Notes under the pieces: model-generated
Databases searched by the model: none
What the model saw: only the letters and a program-made list of their open reading frames with translations
Told to the model about the DNA's origin: nothing
Shown here: piece by piece, positions 9,906 to 21,518 of the stretch
How the letters are laid out: every line of letters starts with the position of its first letter
How positions within the stretch are numbered: position 1 is the stretch's first letter
From: Malachius bipustulatus
Lineage: Eukaryota > Arthropoda > Insecta > Coleoptera > Melyridae
Direction: 5' to 3'
NCBI GenBank assembly: GCA_910589415.1
Contig: OU342636.1
Span: 39,509,735-39,573,734, forward strand
Length of the DNA stretch: 64,000 nt
Translations under genes and position numbers: made by a program

Positions 9906-11377
9906 TGTAACACTTGTAAAATTATATTGACTGAAAAAAAAAAAGGAAGCATTATTTATGTGTTTGATTCTGTGATTTGTTTTATTTATGTTTTGTAATT
10001 GATATTAGAGTCAAGCTTAGGGTTTAGGACCATCCTGTATATCACCTCCTGGATAGTATAGCAATTGTTGTAGTTTCTTTCTGTCTTGCTTTTCATTCAT
10101 TTTCTCTCTTGTTGGTCAGTCCATGCTCACCTCCGTATTCAGATTTCTCTTTATCAGTGTTATCTGCAAGAGATAATGGGAATTAATAATTTTTATACTA
10201 ATTGGATATATTCATTTTTGGAGATTTTTCAATTCTCAGTAATTATTAACTAATTACTGCGGGCATAAGAGACCAGAGCAGCTAGTGTTGGCCTTGTGTA
10301 ACAATTTGTTTCAATTGTACCTTCGGGGATTTAGTAGGCCCACACGAGAATTGGTTCATCGGGTATCCTTGGTTGTTTTAAGGATAGTTTAAGGGAACCA
10401 TTCCTGTACAGGGATAGAAAAGCTGTTGTTTGTGTCTTCTTATACCACCTAAAGTGCCTAAACAAAACTCCCTAGGAACTAGGGGTAAGTTCGATTGAGC
10501 AAAATCTCCATTACAGACCACTGTCTAATATTCTAATTTGTTCTTGTAGAGTTTTTGTTTTCCCTTTTTGTTGAATTTTGGGGAGCTGTCTTACCTCATC
10601 TCGAGCTTCGGTGATACTACTCGGGACCGAACACCTGGTACCTGTCCAACCTCCTGGTATCGACCTCGTCTTCACAGAAGGGGCTACTATCCTTGTCGGC
10701 AGATAGTTGGTCCGGGCCACATCAACTGCGCCCCAGGCCACCGCTTCCCTAGAAGTCTTGTTCGTAAGCGGTCCAGTCGTTCAAGGTAGGAACGTTCCAA
10801 TTATTTAACCACCGTCAATTCTGCCACTAAAAGTACGACGTTAAAAACTATCCAGTCATACACGGACTACAGTCATTGGGGCCATACTAGCCTCGGGAAG
10901 AATTCCGACGTCAGTGATGAACTTGATTTTCCTAATGTTTGTTATTATTTATTAATTTATAAGTACTTACCGGTTATTCTATCATTTCAATTAGGCTGAT
11001 ATACCTAGGTAGGTAGATACCTACTCAATGTTGTAAACCATCGAGGTAGCGCTGCTCCGGAGGTATTAATAAACAACCGAATTTTATAGTATATAGTAGT
11101 TGTAATCATAGCGTTCATAGAGAATAAATTATCAAAATAGTGATAGGTAAATAAGGGAGAAATTTTATATCCTTTAACCTAATATAATAAAAGCTCTTGT
11201 TTTCTCTTCCTTGTTTTGTTTTTTTTTTTTGTTTGGCAGGACAGACGATATCGTGGCCTGCCGTAATCGGGGCTTTACCCTATATCACGTAAGAGTCTCT
11301 GAGCTCAAATTATTTTCTTTATTTGCATACTTAATTGTATGGTTTTAAGTGACGTAGGTGGAAAACCAAACGTTACA
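9906..11377 (+). repeat. Gypsy 3' LTR
   Basis: Near-identical copy of 2750-4221, ending GTTACA followed by the CATT target duplicate. Confidence 0.95.
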
Positions 11378-12246
11378 CATTGACAATAAATTTAGCTTAC
11401 GACAAGAGTCTCGGCATCACTCCCTGATTCGTATGAAGGCTATGATGATGTCACCTGCAGAATATGTTCCTTGTTGGATTTAGATTTATCATGAGTGGGC
11501 CATTGTGACACCTCCACTGCGACCGAAGGTCTACTGTGGCTCACATCTAGTCGTGCTAGTGCTACATTAACCCCATTAGGTCAGCCTGTTTGAGGAAATT
11601 GACCATCTTGACTGTTGCTAATGTATCCAGGTCCTCCGGTGTGAGAAAGTCTCTACCGAAGGTTTGTAATTTGGTCTTTCCCAAAGCTGTTTCATCATCC
11701 TCCCAGCACAGGCGGCATTGAGCGCTGATCATTAAACCCATCCTGTGCAGATGATGATTCAGCTTGCCCAGTATATAGGCCTATTAGGGCTTTCAGTTCT
11801 TTCTTTTTAAGCTCCAGTAGTTCTTTGATCCTTTTTTTTTTAAGTACTCTTTATAAAGGCCTTCAAATAGTCCAATCTTGGTAAGTTTTGCCAGTGCTGG
11901 AGGAGTTCCCTTTCAGCCCATGAGCCACAATTGACCTAACCTAAATGCTAACCGTCTCCCTAACATGGCCTCCTACTTTGTCAATAATAATTGAATGGCT
12001 TATAGTAACAACTATCACCACAACCAACCTAATCAGTCTTGTTGCCAATCGTTCCCCTAGAATTTTGACTTAAAGGAATAAATCAACCAATTGAAAACAC
12101 AGTTAAAAAAAATATATGAATAATACACCTTTTTTCCTACCATTGTGTTTCGTGAAAAATAGTTTTTTGTTAGGGTGATTTATCAAGTTGAAAGATTTCA
12201 TTATTCTAATGATCTTCTAAGTTAATCATTAATTTAATTATTTCAG
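11378..12246. repeat. Right half of the older repeat split by gypsy, and intron end
   Basis: 11378-11480 continues the repeat that stops at 2749. Together they align with the uninterrupted copy at about 28925-29095 (shared TCAAGTTGGTAGCCTGTGCA, then ACAA(T/A)AAATTTA and GCTATGA...GTCACCTGCA). 12004-12071 matches 29773-29840 (ACAACTATCACCA...CTTGTTGCCAATCGTTCCCC). The central part differs between copies. The last 170 bp are plain intron ending in the exon acceptor. Confidence 0.75.
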
Positions 12247-12387
12247 GCCATACAGTGTTCCTCCACGACCATATTTTGATGCTACCAGACCTCCAATGAC
12301 TGGACCCCCTCCATTTGCTCCCGGTTATTCAGGACCGAGACATCGAGAATTCCCAGATAGAAGAATAAGGAATCGCACCCCACCAGG
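12247..12387 (+). CDS. snama: snama exon (f), Pro/aromatic-rich
   Basis: Acceptor TTTCAG at 12241-12246, donor GTAAGT at 12388; 141 bp, phase 2 in and out. It completes Gly and reads PYSVPPRPYFDATRPPMTG..., ending RRIRNRTPP. It continues the Pro-rich region of the preceding exon across a 10.6-kb intron that contains the gypsy element. It is followed by an 83-bp intron. Confidence 0.82.
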
Positions 12388-12470
12388 GTAAGTAACCAAG
12401 GAGTCTCGTAAATAATAAAGAAGGTAAAAGGATAAAATAAATTGGTGGTAACTAATTGGTTTTCTTGCAG

Positions 12471-12692
12471 GGTAATTGATGATCCGCTGGCGGCATTCAA
12501 TCGGATGCTGCGTGAAAAAGACGAGCGGGAGCGTCGTGCAAAGCAGCGACTGATGCGTCGTAGCTACAGTCGAAGTCGCAGTAAGAGTCGCAGCCGCAGT
12601 TTCAGTAGAAGTCCCAGACGAATGCGCAGTCGCTCTCCCAGGCTCAGGCGGGGCTCACGCAGCCGTTCACCTAGGTCTTTCACTATCAGCAG
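12471..12692 (+). CDS. snama: snama exon (g), SR domain with the DPLAAFNRMLREKD motif
   Basis: Acceptor TTTCTTGCAG ends at 12470, donor GTCAGT at 12693; 222 bp. It reads VIDDPLAAFNRMLREKDERE, then a long Ser-Arg repeat block (SYSRSRSKSRSRSFSRSP...). The same order (charged helix, then SR repeats) occurs in vertebrate RBBP6. The SR block should be phosphorylated, nuclear and splicing-factor-like. The purine-rich SR codons may also act as exonic splicing enhancers. It leaves phase 2 into an 8.7-kb intron. Confidence 0.88.
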
Positions 12693-14720
12693 GTCAGTTT
12701 TATTTAATATTATGTCATACGGGTAGATTCTTTGACCAAGAGAAAAATGATCGAGTCTAACATGTCTTGCAGTATATTATACATGTGTATATTTTTTAAT
12801 TTCTCAAAAATTGTTGATAATTGATAATACACTCACTGACAATTAATTAGTGTTAGTTACAGTTTCAGCTAGAGGCTGGACTCACAATATTCGTATTGTG
12901 AATTAAATTTAATTATTGTAAATCGGAACACCAAATTAGTACAGAAAGCTAACACCTCGAATTTGAAAGTGCCAATAACACGCCTAAGTTCCAAAGTAGT
13001 ATTTCTCGAAAACTACTGAATTGAAGTACTTATAATAACTGAGTCAGAGACTACAAAAGTTTATTGATAAAGCATGGTGTATAGAAATATTTTTCAAAAT
13101 TGATGATATTCAAGATCATCAGGTGTGGCAAAAGTACTCGTATCATGAATGGAACTGAAATTTAATAACATAAAATAACTGTCACATTTGGAATCTCGTC
13201 AATAAGTATTTTTTTTTTTTACGAAGATATGTTGGACTAATTATCTAATATTTGGTCAAGGAATCTTCCAATGTTCTCTAGGACAGGCTCTATAAATCGC
13301 TACAAAAATTGAAAATGACCTCTAATGTTATAGTTATTTAATTTTCGTTTTATCAATAATTATTACTAGATAGAAATAAATATTGCAACCAGAAGTGTTT
13401 AAATACAACCTGTGGTTGCGGGATGTGAGAAAGGTCACTCACTTCCGGAAGGGTTGCTATTTAGGGTAATGAAGCTTTGTTCCAACAGAGGATTATAAGT
13501 ATGAATTATTATTACAACAATTAGACAAATAAGTTTTAATTTAACCCTTTACAGGACAGTGGGACTATTGGCCCACAGGTCCTCTGGAAAAGCTAATTAG
13601 GTGTTTGAGTTTAGGAGTATTGAGTTTGGCAGAAGCCTATAGTAATGGCCATAGATAATATGCAGTGTGGGTAGCATAGGGCAATGCATTTTAAATGGGC
13701 AAAAAACTGACAGCGTTGTCAGTTCAATGCAAGCAGTGCCACAGGTTCATATAAAAATATTAAAATCGAAAGGAAATTGACGTTTCTATTCTCAGGATTT
13801 CTAGACAAAAATAATTGAGGTTCTGTTGAAATGTCAAAAAGTAATAATTTTTGATGTTTCTATAACGTATAGACTGCATATTGCAATGCTTGTAGGTATT
13901 GTTTTTACATTTTAAGAATATTATTTGAACACATTCCTTATTTAAACAGGTAGGTAAAATGAAAGTCGTAGTGCTTTGTTAATAAAATTTTATTTCTTGC
14001 TTCTTTATTGATGACTTTATTTATCAATATTTGTTTATTTATTCTCCGCTTTGGCTATATACGGCAATGTAATCATATACTCATCTTCTATCTTCACATA
14101 GTGTCTTATCACTTGCAAATTACTTCTTTTCATCAGGGGACTTATGTCAAGTACTTAAATATTTCAAAATATTAAATTAAATATACATCAACACTCGTAT
14201 TAGCTTGGAGCCTAAGTATTGGCTGTTGAACTGAGGACTTTTGTTGGGATCCGAGAATATTTCGTTTTGATTAAAAAAAAAACAAACAACATACGCACGC
14301 ACTGTCTCCGAGAAAGAAGAAATTGTGTATTGGTTTTTAGTTCAAGTGCAGAAAAGTAATATTGAGACTCAAAATCGCTGTCCATTATTGCTCGTATTCA
14401 AGAAATAATACAAAAATAAATATAACTTCGTGAAATCTTTTATGATCTCTGTAATTAACGTGACAGTTTTATTATTTAATTATCAATGCTTGGTTACCAA
14501 CGCAACGTCAATTATTGCCACTACAACAGAGTATCTATCAGTTGAAAATTCAAATTCCGCATCTACCAATTATTCTGTGGAGTAAGTAAATGTAGATCTT
14601 TATTAGGGAATGTGTTCTCGCAAGGAATTGTTGAAGGAATGACAAATACCGCGTCATAGCATTTACATTCATTTAGTATAAATAATAATCAATATTAATA
14701 ATTATATCAATATTATCAAT
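12693..14720. other. Intron, AT-rich, nothing recognised
   Basis: No ORF, RNA gene or clear repeat structure seen. An unremarkable AT-rich intron sequence with several T-runs. Confidence 0.5.
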
Positions 14721-15805
14721 TATACCTTATTTAATAACTAGGAGGAGTAAATTTAAATAAACCGCCAAAAAAAGATGCTTCTCATTGGTCAATTCATAGG
14801 CAAAATTACACCCAGCAAAACTTGTACAGGAAATTGAATCTATGCAACGCTCAACACTACATATACGCTTGTTTTTTTATTGTTGTGTCATTATTGTTTA
14901 CAATGTCAGCGTCGAATGTGACACATCGGTTTTATAATCAGTTATTTCCAAAACCCTCTTAAGTTGTTCTAAATAAGTTCTTTAAAAGTTATTTCAAAAC
15001 CAAATAAGTTCTTTTTGAAGCCCATTCAGTTCGTTTTAGAGAACAGACATCGTTTTCAGAATTTTGAAATTATTTTTGGCTTTCCATTTTCATCCTGCAA
15101 ACGGTTTCAAGTGCCATTATGGATAATCCTACATCAAGTACAAGTGAGAGGATGTCTCCTCCAAAGAAACGGGAAGAAAAGAATGTCACCTACAAGATTT
15201 TGGAAAAACTACTCTATATGCGTACTTCACCAATAATTGAAGAACATATTCCAATCGAACAAGGTGCGGATTTAGACCAAACAGGGACTGCTGTATGTGA
15301 TAAAGTTAGTTTCAACAACACACTTTGAATCTGGTCCTACAAAAACTGAAAAATGCTGTTTATAATACCGTTTGAAAAAATTGACTTATCCACAAATTAT
15401 ATAAATTATTAAATGTAAAATAAAAACTTCATCTACGATGTTATGTGTCATATCCTAAAATAAAGTACTTTCAATCAATTTAATATGAATGTTAATAATT
15501 ATTATCCTTAATATTCTTCGAAATATCTATAAATTATTCAATTTCATTCTATTTATATCCAGAAAATCATTCAGCACTATAATACTGATATATTATGCAA
15601 ATCACAATGATTTGTGATACTGCTGTAGAGTCTCTCCTGAAAAGTAGATTTCCTACACCGAAAACAAGTCCTATCTTCCTTATTAATAATTATTGTTTCA
15701 ATTCAAATTTGCCGCCAAAAAAAATCTGGTGATTTAATCTGGTGACTTTTAGTGGTGTAAATGATACTTTGCAGTTTACTCCTCCTAGTTATTAAATGAG
15801 ATATA
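14721..15805 (+). mobile_element. MULE-like non-autonomous DNA transposon, copy 1
   Basis: 1085 bp. Inverted ends share ATTTAATAACTAGGAGGAG and its complement CTCCTCCTAGTTATTAAAT. Inside both ends lies a CCGCCAAAAAAA/TTTTTGGCGG pair. It is nearly identical over its length to 58220-59363, with small indels. The outer ends TATAC/GATATA are defined by comparison with copy 2, where a 9-bp duplication flanks them; here no duplication is visible. Contains one small ORF (15119-15328). Confidence 0.8.
15119..15328 (+). CDS. Small ORF inside the MULE-like element, copy 1
   Basis: 69 codons starting MDNPTSSTSERMSPPKKREE and ending FNNTL*. The same ORF is at 58617-58826, differing at three residues (N/S, H/D, S/N) with no frame damage. 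I do not recognise the family. The sequence is hydrophilic, Lys/Glu-rich at the N-terminus, with a charged IEEHIPIEQGADLDQ segment. It could be an exon-like fragment captured by the transposon or an element-specific peptide. A longer overlapping reading from 15015 in another frame also recurs in copy 2 and is less likely to be real. Confidence 0.4.
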   Translation: MDNPTSSTSERMSPPKKREEKNVTYKILEKLLYMRTSPIIEEHIPIEQGADLDQTGTAVCDKVSFNNTL

Positions 15806-16473
15806 GTATGTTACGAATATGTTCTCACTAACTAAATAATCGAAACTATTTTGTTCATAAAATGGATACATATTTGAAAAAGAAGAATATAATAAACTTT
15901 GACAGATTCAAAAGAATATAATAAAATAATAATTATCTGAATATTGTAATAATGTATGAAGTTATAAACTCTAAGTTAATAAAATCTAAGTACGAAGTTA
16001 AAAGAGCAGTCTGCGGAGGTACAAAACGTTACAAAATTGCAATGAATTAAATAATAATTTTCAAAATGAAGATCGTACGCTCGTGGACGCCTGCTTCCCA
16101 GAAGTACAACAAAAGCGGCAACTATGAGCGCCATAAGAGCAATGCTGCATTATAACTATGGCCCTTACTATAGGAAGTAGATTCCCATCACTCATTTGTT
16201 GCAGTTCAACAATTAATAGAGGTCGGTGAAAACTGTCTAAGTTATGGTAGGTACCTGTATTACCGACACTAACGCTTCCTATGGTAGCGCATTCACTCGA
16301 TGACGTTTACTTGACGCGGAGATGTTTGAACAGCTGGATGTCATATTTTTGGCACATTTGGTCACAGGCGTTTGTATCAAGTAGTGAAAGAAAAACAAAG
16401 TTTGAAAAATGAAACAAATTAGAACACGAAGAGCAATCAGGGAATCCTCTTTCAGTGAGCATTAAAAATATTG
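15806..16473. other. Intron, nothing recognised
   Basis: AT-rich, no ORF or clear structure. Confidence 0.5.
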
Positions 16474-17000
16474 TTACGGGTCTCACAATAAATAAATCAC
16501 CACCAAAGTCTGTAAATTCCTTTATTGTTTAACACCACAAGTACTTATAACCTCTAATAATTATTCTAAATAATCAAAACACAAACAGCTGACTACACTA
16601 CTACTTACACTTGTCTATTCTTTATATCCGCTATCTGTCACTACTGGCTCCCTTACTTCACACTTCACTTCTGCTCTGTCTATACTTCAGTCTTCACTGT
16701 TTCACGTTCAGGATACTACTACTACTACTACTTTCCACGCAACCGCAGGCTGTCCTTATATAGTCCCCCGACGCATCAGTAGTCACGTTCTACTCCGTTC
16801 TAGCAGGTACATTCTCGAACGTCGCACCGGCGCACCGGCCGTCGATTCGTGGATTCTGGAAATGTCAGATTGTTTGGCGAGCCCACTCCAGAAATCCATA
16901 GAACTAACGTCTGTCTATCGATGTGTCACATGACATGTGACTGGAACTGTCGCGAACATGTCATTGACTAACCCAGTATAAAAAAAGAATGTAAACAAAC
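16474..17000 (-). mobile_element. LTR-like segment, minus strand (solo LTR candidate)
   Basis: Read on the minus strand it ends CCCGTAACA, preceded by AATAAA about 45 bp inside and by a TATATAAG promoter-like box near 16759, an LTR-like order of promoter, poly(A) signal and CA end. It is more GC-rich than its surroundings around 16740-16860. A second GTTACGGGTCT lies at 17082. The outer 5' end and a target duplication were not found, so the boundaries are approximate. Confidence 0.35.
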
Positions 17001-18906
17001 AAGCAAATTCGTGGACTAGAATGTTAAAGGTTAAAGAAGCAATTACTAGAATTTTTCCAGAGCAGTCTCGTTATAATATGTTACGGGTCTAGGGTCTACG
17101 AATCTGTAGACTTTAGTATTTTGGTATAATTATTTTGGCATAAATTCTAAGTGATCTAGGTACCTATAAAAGACCCTCCCATACTGATCCTTAAAAGTAG
17201 GATTCATCAATGTGTAATAAAACCTACCTGCAAAACTTTCAAATATACGGAAATTCTGAGCGCCGTATATTTTCTGCAATCATAACTGATGCCTGCTGGG
17301 TGTATTTTTTGTTCAGAAAATCTCAGTAACAGATAAGTATTGATAGAGGACTATGACTATAATGGGTTTAAAAAAATATTAAGAAACTTACCATTAGGCA
17401 ACGCGAACAAGTAGAAAGCCCTCTTTTAATTGTTAAAACATCCTCTAACACAGCAAAAGTTTACCGTATTTAGAAAATATGCAGAAATATGAATTTTTAG
17501 ACAGTTGTACGTTCATGGAAAATCTGACGTTATTAAAAAAAATTAAAAAAATTGAAAAAAGAAAAAAAACATTCAGAATTTTTCTATGAGACAAAAGTTG
17601 TACTGTGGCCGCGGATTCTATGCCACTATTTGCTTTGATGCTTTGGTTTTTTCTCGGAATTTTTCCAAATATGGGCTATTAAAATGAGTATATTTTATAT
17701 ACAAAATTTTAAAATTATTGGTCCACTCTGTAGAAAGATATAATAAAAAAACAGGTTCGAAAATCGACACTTAAACACCTGTGTATCTCGGTTAAAAAAT
17801 AATTTTGGAAAAAATTTATTTTAATTCTTAATATTTATTAAGCTTCATGTACACGTCCTCCAATTTATGATACTCCATTTAGATTTGTGAACGACACCAA
17901 CTTTTTTTTTATTAAAGGTAAGATTAGGAAAATGAAAAATTTGTATGTGACGTGGAAGCTAATTTGAAGAATAACTTCGGAAAAATTGTTGGTTACAAGG
18001 ACCAGTGTAGAAATAAAACTAATTTGGTTGTAAATTCCAGTGGAGTGGATTAATTTTTTTTATCATATATTTTGCAAATAGCTTTTTATTCAATTTTTTG
18101 TTATAAATAAACAGGTGGGACAATATAATCCAATTTAATTTAAAAGAAAATCGAAATGCATAACGTACTTTGTGATACGACACATCTGCCTGCCTTCCTT
18201 CCAGAGCAAGTTATAGGAAGGAAGGGAATAACATACGTCCCACCAAAAAAATTGAGTTTGAGGGACAATAAAAAAAAAAAATGAATGTGCCATAATTAAT
18301 ATAGAGACCTTTTTGTTTTTGTAAACTCTACTAGATTTCATGAAAAAATTTCGAATTCCATTCTTTTGCCCTATAAAGGGTTTCAATAACAGGTTTAATC
18401 AAAATTCAAATATCTTCAGTGGTTGATCGAGCAGAGCTTGTTTACCCGAGGAACGACCCCAAGCTACAGCAACTTCAGGCAGAGTACCGTCCCGTCTAAA
18501 ATGTAAATTCTCCTCACGGTCATCTTGTATTAAATCTTGTTTATTTTTCTTGTTTGACGGATGTGGTTTATGTTTTATGTTATTATTTTTATACCTACTC
18601 AATAACTCAATCAATATACAGTTTACTAAAATGTAAAAGTAAGTAACATATTATATTCGGATTATACTGAGATGTTTGCTAGTTATTATTATTCTCAATT
18701 GCATCTAAGAGGAATTTCACAATATTTTATTTTAAGTGGCGGCTTTTGTGCATTTAGATTTGAAAATGAAGATGATGGAATTCAGGTGAAAATAATCTTA
18801 ATAGGTTTTGTTTAGTGCCGAGTTGAAATATTGGAAAAAATAGAGAAATATTTTTATAATGGTGTGTGTAATCATCATTTAAAATAACGCGAACTTAAAG
18901 TGTATA
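17001..18906. other. Intron, nothing firm recognised
   Basis: AT-rich. The minus ORFs at 18135-18614 show no domain and are not accepted as genes. Confidence 0.45.
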
Positions 18907-19351
18907 TAGGTGTCCCGTAAGTGGCTCATAAACTCTTCAGCACATTATTCGGGGGTCACCAGAGAAGCACAGAAAAACAGTAAAAAATTTATTTATTGTA
19001 AATTGACCGAGATATGAAGAGGTAAAGTTGAAAGCTCAACTTTTTAAATGTTGCCAGTTAAAAAAAAATTGTTTCCTCAAAATAGAGGCTATAGCCTCCT
19101 GTTTCATTGGTATAAAAATAAAACTGAAGTTAATTTCATTCATAATAATTTAAACCCTGTTTTTGGAATTTTTTATGATTGTAGCTCTATTTTAAGCAAA
19201 CAAATTCTTTAAAACTGTCAATATTAAAGAAGTTGAGCTCTCAACTTTACCTCCTCATATCTCGGCGTTTATACTGTTTTTCTGTGCTACTCTGATGACC
19301 CCCGAACAATGTACCTACTGAAGAGTTAGTGCGCCACTTACAGGGCACCTG
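18907..19351. mobile_element. TA-flanked fold-back MITE, 445 bp
   Basis: Long imperfect arms: left GGTGTCCCGTAAGTGGC pairs with right GCCACTTACAGGGCACCTG, and the pairing continues about 130 bp inward (GGGGGTCACCAGAG / CTCTGATGACCCCCG; AAGCTCAACTTT / GTTGAGCTCTCAAC). TATA abuts both ends. No ORF. Confidence 0.7.
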
Positions 19352-19538
19352 TATAGTCCCAAGTAACATTATTTGAAAATTTTATGGCTATAGAAGTTGA
19401 AACCAAAATGGAAATAATTCCTCCATGCAGATGGGTCGTTTCAGTTTAGGGGCCTGTTTCATAAAAGTGACAAACGCTTGTATGACAATTTTGCTTAATA
19501 ACTTTGTCAATATTTGACAAAATTACTATTGACATATA

Positions 19539-20390
19539 CAGGGTGAGTCATTTTAATCTTCAAACCAGAATATCTCTGTTGGTAAGCCAGATACAAAAAA
19601 ATTATGCAGACAAAAGTTGTTCAGGACAATGGGGGTCATCTGACTGCACTGATGACTTTGACCTTGTGGACCAATTTCAAGTAAATTTGAAGGTGAAGAT
19701 TATTTTTTAAATAGTATATTTATTTATCTTTTTTCATATTTCCAGTGAAAAAAGAATAGGAAAGGTTTTTACAGCTGCAGTGTAAAATGAGTACGGTTGT
19801 GAGTTATAAACAACTGAAAATCGCAGTTTTTCAATTTGAAAGCAGTGTATATCGGAAACAACCCCAAATTATCAGAAAACGGCTTACATGTTCCTATCTT
19901 AACTTTTCACATGGTATCCTACTATGTGGTTTAAACTGTAATAGAGGGTGAAGGAAATTACCAGATTTTTAATCACCCTGTATAAAAATTTCAAGTACAC
20001 TGTAAGGTAACCCATGAAAAGTTAAGATAGGAACATGTAAGCCGTTTTTCGATATTTGGTGCCATTTCTGATGAACACTGCTTTCAAAATGAAAAACTGC
20101 GATTTTCATTTGTTTTTAACTCATAACCTACTCATTTTAGACTGCAACTGTAAAAACTATTATTATTGGATTTTCTCAGGAAATATGAAAAAAAACAATA
20201 ATATACAGGCTGTCCTATTTAAAAAATTATCTTGACTTTCAAATGGCCTCGAAATTGGTCTACAAGGTCAAAGTCATTAGTACAGTCAGATGACCCCCAT
20301 TGTCCTGAACAACTTTTGTCTGCACAATTTTTTTGTATCTGGCTTACCAATAGAGATATTCGGGTTTGAAGATTAAAATGACTCACCCTG
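19539..20390. mobile_element. TA-flanked fold-back MITE, 852 bp palindrome
   Basis: Ends CAGGGTGAGTCATTTTAATC and GATTAAAATGACTCACCCTG flanked by TATA. The arms pair over most of the element (GACAATGGGGGTCATCTGAC with GTCAGATGACCCCCATTGTC; GGCTTACATGTTCCTATCTT with AAGATAGGAACATGTAAGCC). The centre has another small CACCCTGTATA end. The 19504-19710 ORF lies in an arm and is not a gene. Confidence 0.8.
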
Positions 20391-21404
20391 TATATAAAAT
20401 GTCTATTTTGACAAACAACCTATTGATTTTACAAATGTGTGTTTCATGAAAAAATTGTTTCCCCTCAATTTGTAAAATATATTTGTAACACAGAGAAAAA
20501 AATTAACAGGTATTAGAGCCTTAATAGTCCGGTCGATATATACGTTTGGAAATGCATGTGAACCAAGAAAACTGATTTTTGAGCTGACCAAGATTTCCTA
20601 TGTGCATTTTCTGCCATCTTGAAAGAAGTGGGATACTTTTTTGTTGCTTTTTTATGCCCTACAATTTAGATCTATACATTTTTCGCCTACCGTTCATCGT
20701 TGTTGAGATATTGAAAAATATAAATTTAAAAAACAGACCTCCTTCAATTGTTATTTTTTACAACACAAAATAAAAAAAAAACATTTAATTTTGTAAGTCC
20801 ATGTAAGGGTTTAATTTTTTTTTAATTTTCAGTTTAATTTACTCCTTACCTTTTGTGTTATCAGGTCTCAGACTCAGCTCTAATGGGAAGGGGGGTGGGG
20901 GGTTGTTGAAAGTATATTTCTTTTCACTTTTTTTAAGGTCCAAGTCTACTCTGAAAGGGGATAAGTGCCAAAATCATCTTTCAGAGATATTGATAAAATT
21001 GTCAAAAAACAAGCCATTGATGTATAAATACGTGCTGTTCAACTTTTAGCACTTCCCCCCTTTGGATTGGCAACTCGGCAATGTTACAATTATTGACATT
21101 TGAAGAGCTTTTAGAATTTTGTTTTGTAGAATGATGATTTAAAAACAAAGTTTTATAAGAGTTTTCATTATTTTAATGCTTTCTGCCAAGTGGTTAACTG
21201 ATGAGCTCTGTTTACACCTTCTTCAAATTGATTCATTAAGGCCTACCCCAGGATGTCAAAGTAAATGCGCCAAAAATTTTTCTCGCAATTTTGATAACAT
21301 TTTAAATATCATATTAATTTAGTCGTTTTGGTTATGCGAGTTTTTTGTGTCGGAACACTTTCTGGTAAACAAATTGACTGTATGTATGTATGTGTGTGTT
21401 GTAG
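20391..21404. other. Intron 3' part, nothing recognised
   Basis: AT-rich. A G-run (GGGAAGGGGGGTGGGGGG) near 20886-20902 is the only unusual local composition. It ends in a (TG/TA)n run before the exon acceptor. Confidence 0.5.
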
Positions 21405-21518
21405 GTCGAGGTCTAGATCCATCAGCCCTCGCAGGTCTCCTTTTCGGGAGATTTCGCCTCGGCCTCGTGGCCCACCGCCCTCTCGGTACAGGTCTCCCCC
21501 GATCCGCTCACCTGTCAG
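21405..21518 (+). CDS. snama: snama exon (h), second SR/Pro segment
   Basis: Acceptor TGTTGTAG ends at 21404, donor GTCAGT at 21519; 114 bp, phase 2 in and out. It reads RSRSRSISPRRSPFREISPR, then PRGPPPSRYRSPPIRSPV, extending the SR domain. It starts directly after a TG/TA dinucleotide run that serves as the polypyrimidine-poor acceptor region. Because both borders are phase 2, it could be skipped without changing frame. Confidence 0.85.

Larger units (their letters stand above)
2750..11377 (+). mobile_element. Complete Ty3/gypsy LTR retrotransposon
   Basis: 8.6-kb element: 5' LTR 2750-4221, primer site 4224-4236, gag 5003-6679, pol 6637-9819, polypurine tract 9891-9905, 3' LTR 9906-11377. 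Flanked by a 4-bp direct repeat CATT (2746-2749 and 11378-11381). Both LTRs are 1472 bp and begin TGTAAC and end GTTACA. Only one substitution was noticed (C in the 5' LTR, T in the 3' LTR, in the TTTTCGTTG/TTTTTGTTG context). Both ORFs are open, so the insertion is recent and may be competent. It lies in the sense orientation inside the snama intron. There is no env: only 86 bp separate the pol stop from the 3' LTR. Confidence 0.96.

Noticed and set aside
17082..17110. Second GTTACGGGTCT as the other end of an LTR starting at 16474
   Set aside because: It has the same orientation as the first, not the inverted arrangement of LTR ends, and no target duplication was found.
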